64,000 nt of DNA, from assembly GCA_947561715.1 (NCBI GenBank), contig OX387202.1:4849001-4913000 (forward strand), given 5' to 3'. The stretch is from Ascidia mentula (lineage: Eukaryota; Chordata; Ascidiacea; Phlebobranchia; Ascidiidae). The position numbers and the translations under genes are program-made. The notes beneath the pieces were generated by a model that was not told the origin of the DNA, did no database searches, and saw only the letters and a program-made list of their open reading frames with translations. Shown in pieces: positions 25,859-36,725 of the stretch. Position 1 is the first letter of the stretch, and every line of letters begins with the position of its first letter.

Positions 25859-27994
25859 TTAACAGATCCGACAGCCATCACATTGTGGGTTTCCGTTCGG
25901 CAAGCAAACAAAACTACTACAGATGTTGTTTGAATATTTGCACCAAAGGTATGTTGCTCCAGCAAGTATGGAAACAACTATGATTAAGCCAAGAACAACA
26001 ACCAACAATCTTTGCCACCATTTCAATGTAAAGTATTCCTGAAAAACATAATTGCAATGAAAATATATAATTGTAAAAAAAATGTTCTCACTATCTGTTT
26101 AAGTCAGACCGCTTCTCACAACATGATCCTAAAACTGAGTTTTGGTGGTGATCTACATTTAAACACCTAGAGGCTGTTTCGCTTGCTTTTTAAAAACAAT
26201 TGGGACTTGTGACTCTTCAAGGGGGACTTGTATTGTTCAATAGATTCGTATACAGCTGCGTTACGTCAGTACCCATTTAGTTTTTTTTGGGTTCCTGGTA
26301 ATCGTGCTATTGTGGGATAAAACAGCCCCCGGGGGCTACTTCTAAAGCAGTGATTCCCAACCTTTTTGTGGTTGCGTACCACTTGGAGGTAAAACAATTT
26401 CGACGCGTACCTCCAAGCTGAGTGCTACAAAGTAACCTTGAGGATGAAGTAACGAACATTTTGAGATCACTTTACGATTTTTGTAAATTTGAACTATTTC
26501 CGCGACTTAAGGACCAGTAGTGGTACCGGTTGGGAAACACTGTACTGTGCAGAGAAGTGTTGGGACTAACATAAAATTAATTATAGTAAGACAACTATTT
26601 CTGAAGACATTACTAATGGGTATAAACTACTGTGATTCCTTTTTCCGCATATTTTACTTACATCAATGCTGTTATTTTTATCAAATTAATGTCCAACCTG
26701 CTATTAATTCGATACCAATTGCAAAAACAACATATTTTTTTACCTTCCCATCAAACTCCGTCGCCTCTCCACTGTATGATATTGTTTTCATTGTTGTTGA
26801 CGTCACTTCCTCTGTATTGTATGGCGGAGTCAAGGATATTTCCTCTTCAGTTGAATTGTTTTCAGCCCCAGTGAGATTGTGGCTTTTATCCGGATTGTTC
26901 GCATCTGTCACTTCGTATTTCTTGTTACTCTTCGTCCAATTTCGTTGATCTGCTGTTTCGTCGTGTGTCGTAAGTTCGTCTGGGCATTCTCTAAACAGAA
27001 GCAAAAATCTGGCAAAATCAAATATTAGTTTGCAATGTAGACTACGCATTTAGTATCGGAATGTTATAATTGGAAACATGCGCCAATGTTACCAACAATA
27101 CTTGAGTCTAAACATAACCATTGTAACGTAGCGCCGATCTATTCTAAATTTGCATGGATCTGAATACCACGATGTCGGCTAGCAATGTTCAAAAACATTT
27201 TTAACTTGGACGAAATAGCTTCAATTATCAGTGTATCGATGGCATTGCAAACAACAAACGTTTTCCGTCCCCGAAGATGCAGAAGCAAAATCCCTTTTTC
27301 ATTTTCTTTTGTTGCAAAATCTGTTTAAACTTGCTGCTGTTTTGTTACATTACAACATTTAACTTCTAGAAATAAAAAGCAATTCTAAATTCCTTTTGCG
27401 TCAGAAATCCCAAATACATTCTTTTTGATAAAAAACAGCATATTTACTGAATGTAAAAGAAGCATGTGTTTCTGGTGTTGGGAGCACAGTTAGTGAAACC
27501 ACGAGGGCACGGAAGACAACTGTATTTGTACCAAAACTGGTTTGCTTCACACATTCCACCTACGTATCCTCTTTCTGTTCGTATTTTTCTGAAATCGGGT
27601 ACCTGAAAAAAAAAATCTAAACCAATGGTTCTTGGCCGGTGGAAAATTTTCTACTTATAAAAGGGAAAATATAAAGTTGTAGGTGGGTAATTAGTCTGCA
27701 CCAAAATATACAAAAGTTGTTGTTATGTTTTGTATTCACTGTGTGTCATACAACTATTGGCAATTGGTCACTCAATGCCTAAACATTTTGTAAAAAGTGA
27801 GCAGATATTGCGCAAATGCAATGATGAAATTCTATGTTAAAAAACTTACCAGTGGGAAAAAAGGATTACCTTTAAATTGAAAGTGGGAAATGAGATCTAA
27901 ATGTTTAAATACGTCTTACCGCATATCCACGATGGTTATTAAGATACATGCAATAGATAAATGTTACGAGAAGCCTGACGCCTTTCACGAACAT
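25859..27994 (-). CDS. Type A single-module TNFR-like membrane protein, copy A1
   Basis: Not a family I can name. Exons in reading order: 27994-27920 (signal peptide MFVKGVRLLVTFIYCMYLNN), 27602-27448 (Cys-rich module), 26990-26744 (stalk), 26038-25859 (TM and tail). Phases 0/0-2/2-0/0 agree, giving 218 residues. The module has the spacing C-x10-C-x2-C-x6-C-x7-C-x6-C and contains SCLPCPRGFTNC, similar in style to TNFR or GCC2/GCC3 modules. The stalk (about residues 77-159) is rich in Asn, Thr and Glu with several N-glycosylation sequons (NWT, NLT, NNS). The TM is about residues 168-190 (LLVVVLGLIIVVSILAGATY). The 28-residue tail is Cys-rich (GNPQCDGCRIC). A type I receptor or ligand at the cell surface is an inference. 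The frame is open 37 codons upstream of the chosen Met, but only this Met gives a proper signal peptide. A hAT MITE sits in the last intron. Confidence 0.82.
26348..26542. mobile_element. hAT MITE in the A1 last intron
   Basis: A 195-bp element with ends CAGTGATTCCCAACC and GGTTGGGAAACACTG. The left target duplication TTCTAAAG is present; the right one is no longer recognisable. It is orthologous by position to elements in A2 and A3, so it inserted before the cluster duplicated. Confidence 0.9.
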
Positions 27995-28640
27995 CCCGAT
28001 TGAATCTGAGCTAATGATAATTACGTCCGACTGCCAACATGAACAACCCCTGTAAATTGTTAAAATAGTTTTATTTTCCCGCCAGTTTCTGAAAAATTCG
28101 GACATACAATACTTTGTATCAAATTGTTGGTTAATTTTACTTCTCGATGCAGAAATGCGTTGGACCCGAAGAATGCCGCTCTCCTGTCCGGCACAAGGTC
28201 ATAGCAATTGCTAAACACCAGCATTTCCATCACCTTATATCAGTTGTGTGGAAAGCACCAACCACGAAACCTAATGCAAATTGCCAACCAAGTCCAAAAA
28301 GAAAGCAAAGAAACAAGTTCGAACAATTAAATGAGCGGCATACGTGTTTCAGTTGCATGAGTCGGGTACTTTCGGTATTTAACCAGTTGCTTTAATTGTC
28401 AGACTCGACGCCACGCAATAGATTAACGTAAACACGTCAGAGATGAGATTTTGCATAATTGCCGATTAGTTGCGCACTGAAAAGCTACGTTATAGGAAGT
28501 GCAGGCAACACTCTCGACAAACCGCATGCGCCAAATTAGACATTTAATAACGTCACTGTTTACATTTATCGGTTAACTCGCTCAGAAACCCGTGATAACA
28601 AGACATGGACCTGTCAGTCATGTTACTTACAGAAAAACCG
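27995..28640. other. A1 5' flank with a conserved open frame on the opposite strand
   Basis: This flank, presumably the A promoter, is strongly conserved in all three A segments. It contains a plus-strand frame of 82 codons (28147-28395, starting MQKCVGPEECRSP and ending LSVFNQLL) that is open in every copy. Its minus-strand complement encodes a hydrophobic stretch (NLFLC..FGLGWQFALGFVVG). Neither reading has a recognised domain. It could be a small divergent gene, an alternative first exon of A, or just conserved promoter DNA. Confidence 0.4.
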
Positions 28641-28993
28641 TCTTTTTCTTCACCGGCTGTCGTACTGACGTATCGACACGGGAGCAATGTTAACAAAGTT
28701 TGGTTTTATAAAAAAAATCGCCGCGATAAGAAATACTGGCAACCATATTTTGAAATGCAATAACCATAGACAACACCAACATTTATGTATATTAGAATGA
28801 TCGTCTTGTGGTAAGAAGTTCAAGAAATAACAAGTGACAACACGTAAAACACAAACGATAACTTTTGGCAGCAAAGTAGGCACAGTAAATGGAATCCCTT
28901 TCCAACTTTCCTTAAAGTTATTGCCTAAAGTAAAAACCCCAACACTTGAAATCATCATACAGTGGTTGCATGGTATTCAGGATTCTGAATAAC

Positions 28994-29883
28994 CTATTCT
29001 TCCCCATGTAGGAAAGGTTGACCTGCTTCTGGTGGTTCCAAACGTTGATCTGCTTCTGGTTGTGCCAAACGCCTTTCACCAGGGTGATACCCTGAAAGAC
29101 TTAAGCACTTACGTCGATGTTTATAAATAAGGAAAATCGCTGCTGTGGCGAGAAGTATTACCACGATCACAATCACCCAGATATACCATTTGATTTCCTG
29201 CAGTAAAAAAAGTTTGAATTATGTAGTTGTGACAAATGTTGTTCCCAGAGATAATGTTTAAAGCAAGTGAAATAATGAAACATATTTAGCGCCTTTTTGC
29301 CATTTTCTAGCATAAATGTGGCCGCTTTTTTGGACCCTCACTGTATTGCAGTTTTGAACGATTCTGGCTTTGTTGTATTTCCATCATCTGTACTTACATT
29401 GTGATTGTTGTGTTGAGGTTGATGGGTGGTATTTTTCTCGTGGGTGGTGTTGTTTGTTGACTCATCACGACATTCACTGCATAAAAATTGCACACCATTT
29501 TAAACAACGGCAACTTTGATATGTACACTTGAAGCGCAGATTTTTCATGCCTTTGCCATACAATGCCAACACTGCGTCAATACGATGCTAACATTAGGTT
29601 AATATTCAGCTAAATTAGCTTATTTTTTGCAGATGCACAAACCTTAATTTTGAGAATAAACATGACTAAAAAAAATTGTTTTTTGTTACTGGAAAACTAC
29701 TGGGAGAAAAGTTAAATTTCAGAAATACACTCACCTCGGTTCATAATAACAAGTGTCACATGTGTTGTTGTAACAGTTGGTAAGATGTGGTTGACACTTT
29801 TCACAAACTTTATTGTTCAAAAACTCATCCGGTTTGCAAAATCCTTTTTCTAAGCCATGTTCAGTTTGTATCCATGATGGATT
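28994..29883 (-). pseudogene. Type B receptor-like gene B1, broken
   Basis: Exons in reading order: Cys-rich module 29883-29735 (NPSWIQTEHGLEKGFC..., spacing C-x10-C-x2-C-x6-C-x4-C-x2-C-x7-C), stalk 29476-29342, TM plus tail 29197-28994 (TM WVIVIVVILLATAAIFLIY, tail CLSLSGYHPGERR and only two repeat units). Three defects are visible. The signal exon (remnant near 29942-30012) has lost its donor and its start codon. The stalk is one base shorter than its sisters, so it no longer joins the TM exon in frame. The tail stops at TAG (28994-28996), with VIQNPEYHATTV and a stop following in the same frame. It could still supply a second module to B2 transcripts, but the phases do not fit. The host gene family is the same as B2 to B8. 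Confidence 0.7.
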
Positions 29884-29997
29884 CTAAATCACCAAAACAT
29901 ATGTTTAAACTTGAAGATGCAAAATATGTTATGCTACAATGGACAATCGCACAAAAACCACAAACGAGCAAAAGGCACCAATCGCAATATCATCCGA

Positions 29998-30869
29998 TTA
30001 TCCACTCTTACGTTGTATTTGTTGAGTTGGACCCTTATACCGCATAATATAGTTATTATGCGGTATATCTTTGGCTGGTGTTGAAGCAGAAGTTGACGCC
30101 GTGATGTTGTTTGTCGCAGTGTTGTTGTTTTCTGTATCAACAGTCGAACCATTGTCGGAATTGGTGGAGTTGCTGTTTTGAACGCTTTCTGGTTTTGTTG
30201 TGTTTCGATCATCTGTACTTAGATTGTGATGGTTGTGTTCAGGTACCAGCTCTCCATGATGGGTGGTATTTTTTTCGTGGCTGATGTTGTTTGTTGACTC
30301 ATTACGACATTCACTGCATAAAAATTGCACAAAACGCACAACAGTTAAACAACGGCAACTATGATATGTACACTTGAAGCGCAGATTTTGCAATCATTTG
30401 CCATAAAATGCCAACATTGCGTCAATACGATGCTAACATTAGGTTAGCATTGAGCTAAATTAGCTTATTTTTTGCAGATGCGCAAACGTTAATCTTAAAA
30501 CTATAAAAAATTAGTTTTGTGTTACCGGAAACTACTAGGAGAAAAGTTTAATTTCAGAAATACACTCACCTCGGTTTATAATAGCAAGTGTGACATGTGT
30601 TGTTGTAACAGTTGGTGTGATCTGTTTTACACTTTTCACAAACTTTATTTGGCAAAAATTCGTCCGGTTTGCAGAATCCTTTTTCTAAGCCTTGTTTAGT
30701 TTGTATCCATGATGGATTCTAAATCACCAAACATATGTTTAAACTTGAAGATGCAAAATATGTTATGCTACAATGGACTTACCTGAAAACAACCTTGTAC
30801 TGGAGGACAATCGCACAAAAACCACAAACGAGCAAAAGACACCAGCAGCATCCAATGATAAACTCTCAT
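29998..30869 (-). CDS. Type B gene B2, predicted secreted module plus stalk
   Basis: Exons: 30869-30783 (signal peptide MRVYHWMLLVSFARLWFLCD), 30718-30570 (Cys-rich module with KPDEFLPNKVCEKCKTDHTN), 30313-29998 (stalk to stop). Phases agree, giving 183 residues. The stalk is long, Asn/Thr/His-rich and full of sequons (NIS, NTT, NLS, NST, NIT). The TM/tail exon that should follow is missing: next to the stalk lies the broken signal exon of B1. The donor used by B5 (ATA|GTAAGG) has been replaced by a palindrome at 30037-30066. Read through, the frame ends 18 codons past PHN. So the gene as it stands encodes a soluble glycoprotein, unless an unseen splice is used. Whether it is expressed is unknown. 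Confidence 0.6.
30037..30066. repeat. Perfect 13-bp inverted repeat at the B2/B1 junction
   Basis: The arms ATACCGCATAATA and TATTATGCGGTAT are separated by TAGT. Only the right arm exists in the sister gene B5, where it is stalk-end sequence, so the left arm was added by a fold-back or template-switch event at the breakpoint that removed the TM exon. Confidence 0.9.
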
Positions 30870-31680
30870 GTTTAAATTTATAGCTTCCACTATCATTTAC
30901 TATTTTGCACCTAAATATATACAAAAAGCAAAATAAGCAGCATGAGTCATTTCGTTCAGGTTAATCGTCCTCGTGCATAAGCGTTGTACTCGGTAATAAC
31001 TTTGCCATAGCTATTTGGTCAGAATTCTCCCAACTAAACATAATGGAAAAGGCAAAAGACCGCTATTTATACACCTTACCAAATATGGAAACGTTCCGCA
31101 TCAAATGCCTTGAAAAGCGATACAGTGAATCGCGATACAGTGAATCGCGAACCACGCTTTGTCCGTTTCTCCTACTGAACAACTGTATGACGTTTGGTCC
31201 TATAGTTGCTCTTTAACTTTGTACAGTAGTAAAATACAAAAAAAAACAATCCTGCAATTTACAATTTTTTAATCGTCAAGAACAATTTAAACCTTTGAAC
31301 TAATCATTTTCGAACAAAGAATTCTTTACTGATTGTCCAACATCGGTATTCTTTGTATCACAAGGCTAAAATCAGTGGAAAGGCTAAAATCAGTCAGCTT
31401 TCTTACGCAAGACAAATATATTTCGCAAAATTAAACATCGTCACTGTCCTTATCAAATAGAATATTACTGAGTATTCTTTACAAAATAGAATTTTAGTCC
31501 CATCAATCTGTCAATTTCGCTGTGTGATGGACAAACGTATTTAAGCAAAGCTCTAGCTCTAGCACCTAAATTGCGAACCACAACCTACTCTGTTTAGCGC
31601 CAACCACTCTCTACAATAACAGTGTTTTTTACAGTTTGGATGTTTTCATACGCAGCTTGTCATGTGATCGTGACACGGGA
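30870..31680. other. B2 5' flank
   Basis: Similar to the flanks upstream of B4 (38750 onward), B5 (48110 onward) and B7 (53787 onward), including GCGATACAGTGAATCGCGAA and TTTGTCCGTTTCTCCTACTG. It presumably holds the type B promoter. No gene is seen. From about 31674 the sequence switches to the 3' flank of the next tail array (CGACACGGGAGCAATGTTAACA, also at 28674, 46130 and 50190). Confidence 0.5.
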
Positions 31681-31950
31681 GCAATGTTAACACAATATGG
31701 TCTTGTATTAAAAATTGCCGCGATTAGAAATACTGGCAACCATATTTTAAAATGCAATAACCATAGACAACAACATCATTTATATATATTAGAATGATTG
31801 TCTTCTGGTAAAAAGTAAAGAAATAACTAGTGTCAACACGTAAAATACAGAAATTAACTCGTTGCAGCAAAGTAGGCACAGTAAATGGAATCCCTTTCCA
31901 ACTTTCATTAACGTTATTGCCTAAAGTAAGAACCCCAAAACTTCAAATCA

Positions 31951-32040
31951 TCATACAGTGGTTGCATGGTATTCGGGATTCTGAATGTCCTCTTCTTCTC
32001 CATGTAGGGAAGGTTGTTCCTCATCGGTTGAACGTTGATC
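31951..32040 (-). pseudogene. C-terminal end of an orphan type B tail (B3)
   Basis: Reads, in the frame used by B5, RSTDEEQPSLHGEEEDIQNP and then EYHATTV-stop (stop 31951-31953). This is the best-kept version of the family C-terminus, with an NPEY motif (NPxY type, known to bind PTB domains or clathrin adaptors) and a terminal TTV (class I PDZ ligand type). No TM exon lies upstream before 37.5 kb; only repeat arrays and stalk/intron fragments do. Confidence 0.7.
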
Positions 32041-35000
32041 TACTTCTGCTGGTGGCAAACGTTGACCTGCTTCTGGTGGTGGCAAAAGTTGACCTGCTGC
32101 TGCTGGTGGCAAAGGTTACCTGCTTCTGTTGGTGGCAAACTTTGACCTGCTTCAGCTTGTGAAAAAATTTGACCTGCTTCTGGTGGGGGCAAACGTTGTT
32201 CTTCTTCTGTTGGTGACAAATGTTGACCTGCATCTGCTGGCGGAAAACAATGACCTGATTCTAGTGGGGCAAACGTTGATCTTCTCCTGCTGATGGCAAA
32301 CGTTGACCTGCTTCTGCTGATGGCAAACGTTGACCTGCTTCTGCTGTTGGCAAACGTTGACCTGCTTCTGCTGGTGGCAAACGTTGACCTGCTTCTGCTG
32401 TTGGCAAACGTTGACCTGCTTCTGCTGGTGGCAAACGTTGACCTGCTTCTGCTGGTGGCAAACGTTGACCTGCTTCTGCTGTTGGCAAACGTTGACCTGG
32501 TTCCGATGGGGCAAACGTGGATATTCTTCTGCTGGTGGAAAACGTTGACCTGCTTCTGCTGTTGGCAAACGTTGACCTGCTTCTGCTGGTGGCAAACGTT
32601 GACCTGCTTCTGCTGGTGGCAAACGTTGACCTGCTTCTGCTGGTGGCAAACGTTGACCTGCTTCTGCTGTTGGCAAACGTTGACCTGGTTCGGATGGGGC
32701 AAACGTGGATATTCTTCTGCTGGTGGAAAACGTTGACCTGCTACTGCTGGTGGCAAACGTTGACCTGCTTCTGCTGGTGGCAAACTTTGACCTGCTTCAG
32801 CTTGTGAAAAAATTTGACCTGCTTCTGCTGGGGGCAAACGTTGTTCTTCTTCTGTTGGTGACAAATGTTGACCTGCATCTGCTGGCGGAAAACAATGACC
32901 TGATTCTAGTGGGGCAAACGTTGATCTTCTTCTGCTGATGGCAAACGTTGACCTGGTTCTGCTGATGGCAAACGTTGACCTGCTTCTGCTGGTGGCAAAC
33001 GTTGACCTGCTTCTGCTGATGGCAAACGTTGACCTGCTTCTGCTGGTGGCAAACGTTGACCTGCTTCTGCTGGTGGCAAAAGTTGACCTGCTTCTGCTGT
33101 TGGCAAACGTTGACCTGGTTCGGATGGGGCAAACGTGGATATTCTTCTGCTGGTGGAAAACGTTGACCTGCTACTGCTTGTGGAAAAAATTGACCTTCTT
33201 CTGCTGGTGGAAAACGTTGATGTTCTTCTGCTGGTGGCAAAAGTTGACCTGCTTCTGGTGGTTGCAAACGTTGACCTGCTTCTGGTGGTGGCAAACGATG
33301 ACCTGCTTCTGCTAGTGACAAAAGTTGACCTGCTTCTGGTTGAACGTTGATCTACTTCTGCTGGTGACAAACTTTGACCTGCTTCTGCTGGTGGCATACG
33401 TTACCTGCTTCTGCTGGTGGCAAACGTTACCTGCTTCTGCTGGTGACAAACGTTGATCTTCTTCTGCTGATGGCAAACGTTAACCTGCTTCTGCTGTTGG
33501 CAAACGTTGACCTGCTTCTGCTGTTGGCATACGTTGACCTGCTTCTGCCGATGGCAAACGTTGACCTGCTTCTGCTGTTGGCATACGTTGACCTGCTTCT
33601 GCTGTTGGCATACGTTGACCTGCTTCTGGTGGTGGCAAACGTTGAAGTTCTTCTGCTGGTGGCAAAAGTTGACCTGCTTCTGGTGGTTGCAAAGGTTGAC
33701 CTGCTTCTGGTGGTGGCAAACGATGACCTGCTTCTGCTAGTGACAAAAGTTGACCTGCTTCTGGTTGAACGTTGATCTACTTCTGCTGGTGACAAACTTT
33801 GACCTGCTTCTGCTGGTGGCATACGTTACCTGCTTCTGCTGGTGGCAAACGTTGACCTGCTTCTGCTGTTGGCATACGTTGACCTGCTTCTGCTGTTGGA
33901 AAACGTTGACCTGCTTCTGCTGTTGGCATACGTTGACCTGCTTCTGCCGATGGCAAACGTTGACCTGCTTCTGCTGTTGGCATACGTTGACCTGCTTCTG
34001 CTGTTGGCATACGTTGACCTGCTTCTGCTGGTGGCAAACGTTGAAGTTCTTCTGCTGGTGGCAAAAGTTGACCTGCTTCTGGTGGTTGCAAAGGTTGACC
34101 TGCTTCTGGTGGTGGCAAACGATGACCTGCTTCTGCTAGTGACAAAAGTTGACCTGCTTCTGGTTGAACGTTGATCTACTTCTGCTGGTGACAAACTTTG
34201 ACCTGCTTCTGCTGGTGGCATACGTTACCTGCTTCTGCTGGTGACAAACGTTGATCTTCTTCTGCCGTTGGCATACGTTGACCTGCTTCTGCCGATGGCA
34301 AACGTTGACCTGCTTCTGCTGTTGGCATATGTTGACCTGCTTCTGCCGTTGGCATACGTTGACCTGCTTCTGCTGGTGGCAAACGTTGATCTTCTTCTGC
34401 TGGTGGCAAACGTTGACCTGCTTCTGCCGTTGGCATACGTTGACCTGCTTCTGCAGTTGGCATACGTTGACCTGCTTCTGCCGTTGGCATACGTTGACCT
34501 GCTTCTGCTGGTGGCAAACGTTGATCTTCTTCTGCTGGTGGCAAACGTTGACCTGCTTCTGCTGTTGGCAAACGTTGACCTGGTTCGGATGGGGCAAAAG
34601 TGGTTATTCTTCTGCTGGTGGAAAACGTTGACCTGCTACTGCTTGTGGAAAAAATTGACCTTCTTTTGCTGGTGGAAAACGTTGATGTTCTTCTGCTTGT
34701 GGAAAACTTTAACCTGGTTCTGGTGGTGGCAAACGATGACCTGCTTCTGCTAGTGAGAAAAGTTGACCTGCTTCTGGTGGTGGAAAACATTGACCTGCTT
34801 CTACTGGTGGCAAACGTTGACCTGGTTCGGGTGGGGCAAACGTGGATATTCATCTGCTGGTGGAAAACGTTGACCTGCTACTGCTTGTGGAAAAAAAGAC
34901 CTTCTTCTGTGGTGGAAAACGTTGATGTTCTTCTGCCAGTCGCTAAAGTTGACCAGCTTCTGCTTGTGGAAAACTTTGACCTGCTTCTGGTGGTGGCAAA

Positions 35001-35130
35001 CGATGACCTGCTTCTGCTAGTGACAAAAGTTGACCTGCTTCTGGTGGTGGAAAACATTGACCTGCTTCTACTGGTGGCAAAGGTTACCTGCTTCTGCTGA
35101 TGTCAAATGTTGATCTTCTTCTGCTGGTCT
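32036..35130 (-). repeat. Tail minisatellite array 1 (27-bp unit, about 115 units)
   Basis: Degenerate 27-bp repeat. The coding-strand consensus CGTTTGCCACCAGCAGAAGC-AGGTCAA encodes the 9-residue unit RLPPAEAGQ in the frame shared with the B1 and B5 tails. Variants alternate EAGQ with EEDQ or EEHQ and PPA with PTA or PSA. Larger repeats of about 400-420 bp are visible (for example GAACGTTGATCTACTTCTGC at about 33345, 33765 and 34165). Many units are one base short or long (the CGTTTGCCCCATCCGAACC type), so the frame changes repeatedly, yet no minus-strand frame acquires stops quickly. Confidence 0.93.
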
Positions 35131-35311
35131 TTCTCCTTTCTGTAGGGTTATACCAAAATGAAGTTGGTTTGTGTTAAGAAGTGGTGAAGGCAAAAGCGTA
35201 TTCCAAAAACAAACAAGTTTGACACTTATATTTGCCGATTTCGACCCTTAATGTATTGCTGTTTTGAACGATATCATGTTTTGTTTTGTTTTGTTTATCT
35301 GTTGATGTGAT
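35131..35311 (-). pseudogene. Stalk-end plus intron fragment inside the tail arrays
   Basis: Array units run directly into the last part of a type B stalk exon (GATATCGTTCAAAACAGCAA type), its donor region and the start of its intron (ACCCTACAGAAAGG), and then into the next array. The same fragment recurs at about 36126-36305 and 36731-36905. These are recombination products, not functional exons as far as can be seen. Confidence 0.75.
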
Positions 35312-36125
35312 GTTGATCTTCTTCAGCTGGTGACAAATGTTGACCTGCTTCTGCTGGTGGAAAACGTTTATCTTCTTCTGCTAGTGGCAAAAGGTGACCT
35401 GATTCTGTTTGTGGAAAACGTTGACCTGCTTCTACTGGTGGCAAAAGTTGACCTGCTTCTGGTGGTGTGAAGCCTTGACCTGCTTCTGGTGGTTGCAAAC
35501 GTTGATCTTCTTCTGGTGGTGGCAGGCGTTGACCTGTTTCTGCTGGTGACAAACGTTGATCTTCTTCAGCTGATGGCAAACGTTGACCTGCTTCTGCTGT
35601 TGGCAAACGTTGACCTGCTTCTGCTGTTGGCATACGTTGACCTGCTTCTGCTGTTGGCAAACGTTGACCTGCTTCTGCCGTTGGCATACCTTGACATGCT
35701 TCTGCTGGTGGCAAACGTTGATCTTCTTCTGCTGGTGGCAAACGTTGACCTGCTTCTGCTGTTGGCAAACGTTGACCTGCTTCTACTGGTGGCAAAGTTT
35801 ACCTGCTTCTGCTGATGGCAAGTGTTGATCTTCTTCTGCTGATGACAAATGTTGACCTGCTTCTGCTGGTGGAAAACGTTGATCTTCTTTTGCTAGTGGA
35901 AAAAGTTGACCTGCTTCTGGTGGTGGCAAACGTTGACCTGCTTCTGGTGGTGGGAAGCGTTGATCCCAGTCTGCTTGTGGAGATCGTTTGTGACAAACGA
36001 TGATCTGCTTCTGTTCGTGACATAAGTTGACATGCTTCTGCTGGTGGAAAACATTGACCTGCTTCTACTGGTGGCAGAGGTTACCTGCTTCTGCTGAAGG
36101 CAAATGTTGATCTTCATCTGCTGGT
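35312..36125 (-). repeat. Tail minisatellite array 2 (about 30 units)
   Basis: The same 27-bp unit as array 1, joined at its right end to a stalk/intron fragment. In the EAGQ frame an uninterrupted run of about 55 units' worth of residues is not reached; frame changes occur at shortened units. Confidence 0.9.
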
Positions 36126-36305
36126 CTTTCTCCTTTCTGTAGGGTTATACCAAGATGAAGTTGGTTTGTGTTAAGAAGTGGTGAAGGCAAAAGCGTATTC
36201 CAAAAACAAACAAGTTTGACACTTATATTTGCCGATTTGGACCCTTACTGTATTGCTGTTTTGAACGATATCAGGGTTTGTTGTATTTCTCTGTTGATCT
36301 GATGT
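36126..36305 (-). pseudogene. Second stalk-end plus intron fragment
   Basis: Nearly identical to the fragments at 35131-35311 and 36731-36905: the intron start (TTGGTTTGTGTTAAGAAGTG on plus), then the stalk end with its ACA|GTAAGG donor, then fusion to repeat units. Array plus fragment therefore forms a higher-order repeat of about 600-1000 bp. Confidence 0.75.
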
Positions 36306-36725
36306 TGATCTTTTTCTGCTAGTGGCAAAAGTTGACCTGATTTTGCTTGTGGAAAACGATGACCTGCTTCTGGTGGTGGCAAACGTTGATCTTTTTTGGT
36401 GGTGGCAAACGTTGACCTGATTCTGCTGGTGGCAAAAGTTGACCTGCTTCTGGTGGTGGCAAACGTTGACCTGCTTCTGCTTGTTGAAAACGTTGACCTG
36501 CTTCTGGTGGTGGCAAACGTTGATCTTTTTTGGTGGTGGCAAACGTTGACCTGATTCTGCTGGTGGCAAAAGTTGACCTGCTTCTGGTGGTGGCAAACGT
36601 TGACCTGCTTCTGCTTGTGGAAAACGATGACCTGCTTCTGGTGGTGGCAAACGTTGACCTGCTTCTACTGGTGGCAGAGGTTACCTGCTTCTGCTGGTGG
36701 CAAATGTTGATCTTCTTCTGCTGGT
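36306..36725 (-). repeat. Tail minisatellite array 3 (about 15 units)
   Basis: 27-bp units of the RLPPPEAGQ type, flanked on both sides by stalk/intron fragments. Confidence 0.9.

Noticed and set aside
29735-30869. Two-module fusion protein from B2 plus B1
   Set aside because: No available donor at the B2 stalk end gives the phase needed to enter the B1 module exon (phase 0), so an in-frame fusion is not supported.
32293-35815. Plus-strand frames rich in LLLLVANVD or CFCWWQTLT
   Set aside because: Complement of the tail minisatellite. The minus-strand EAGQ frame is the one continuous with TM exons in B1 and B5 and with the NPEY-HATTV end.
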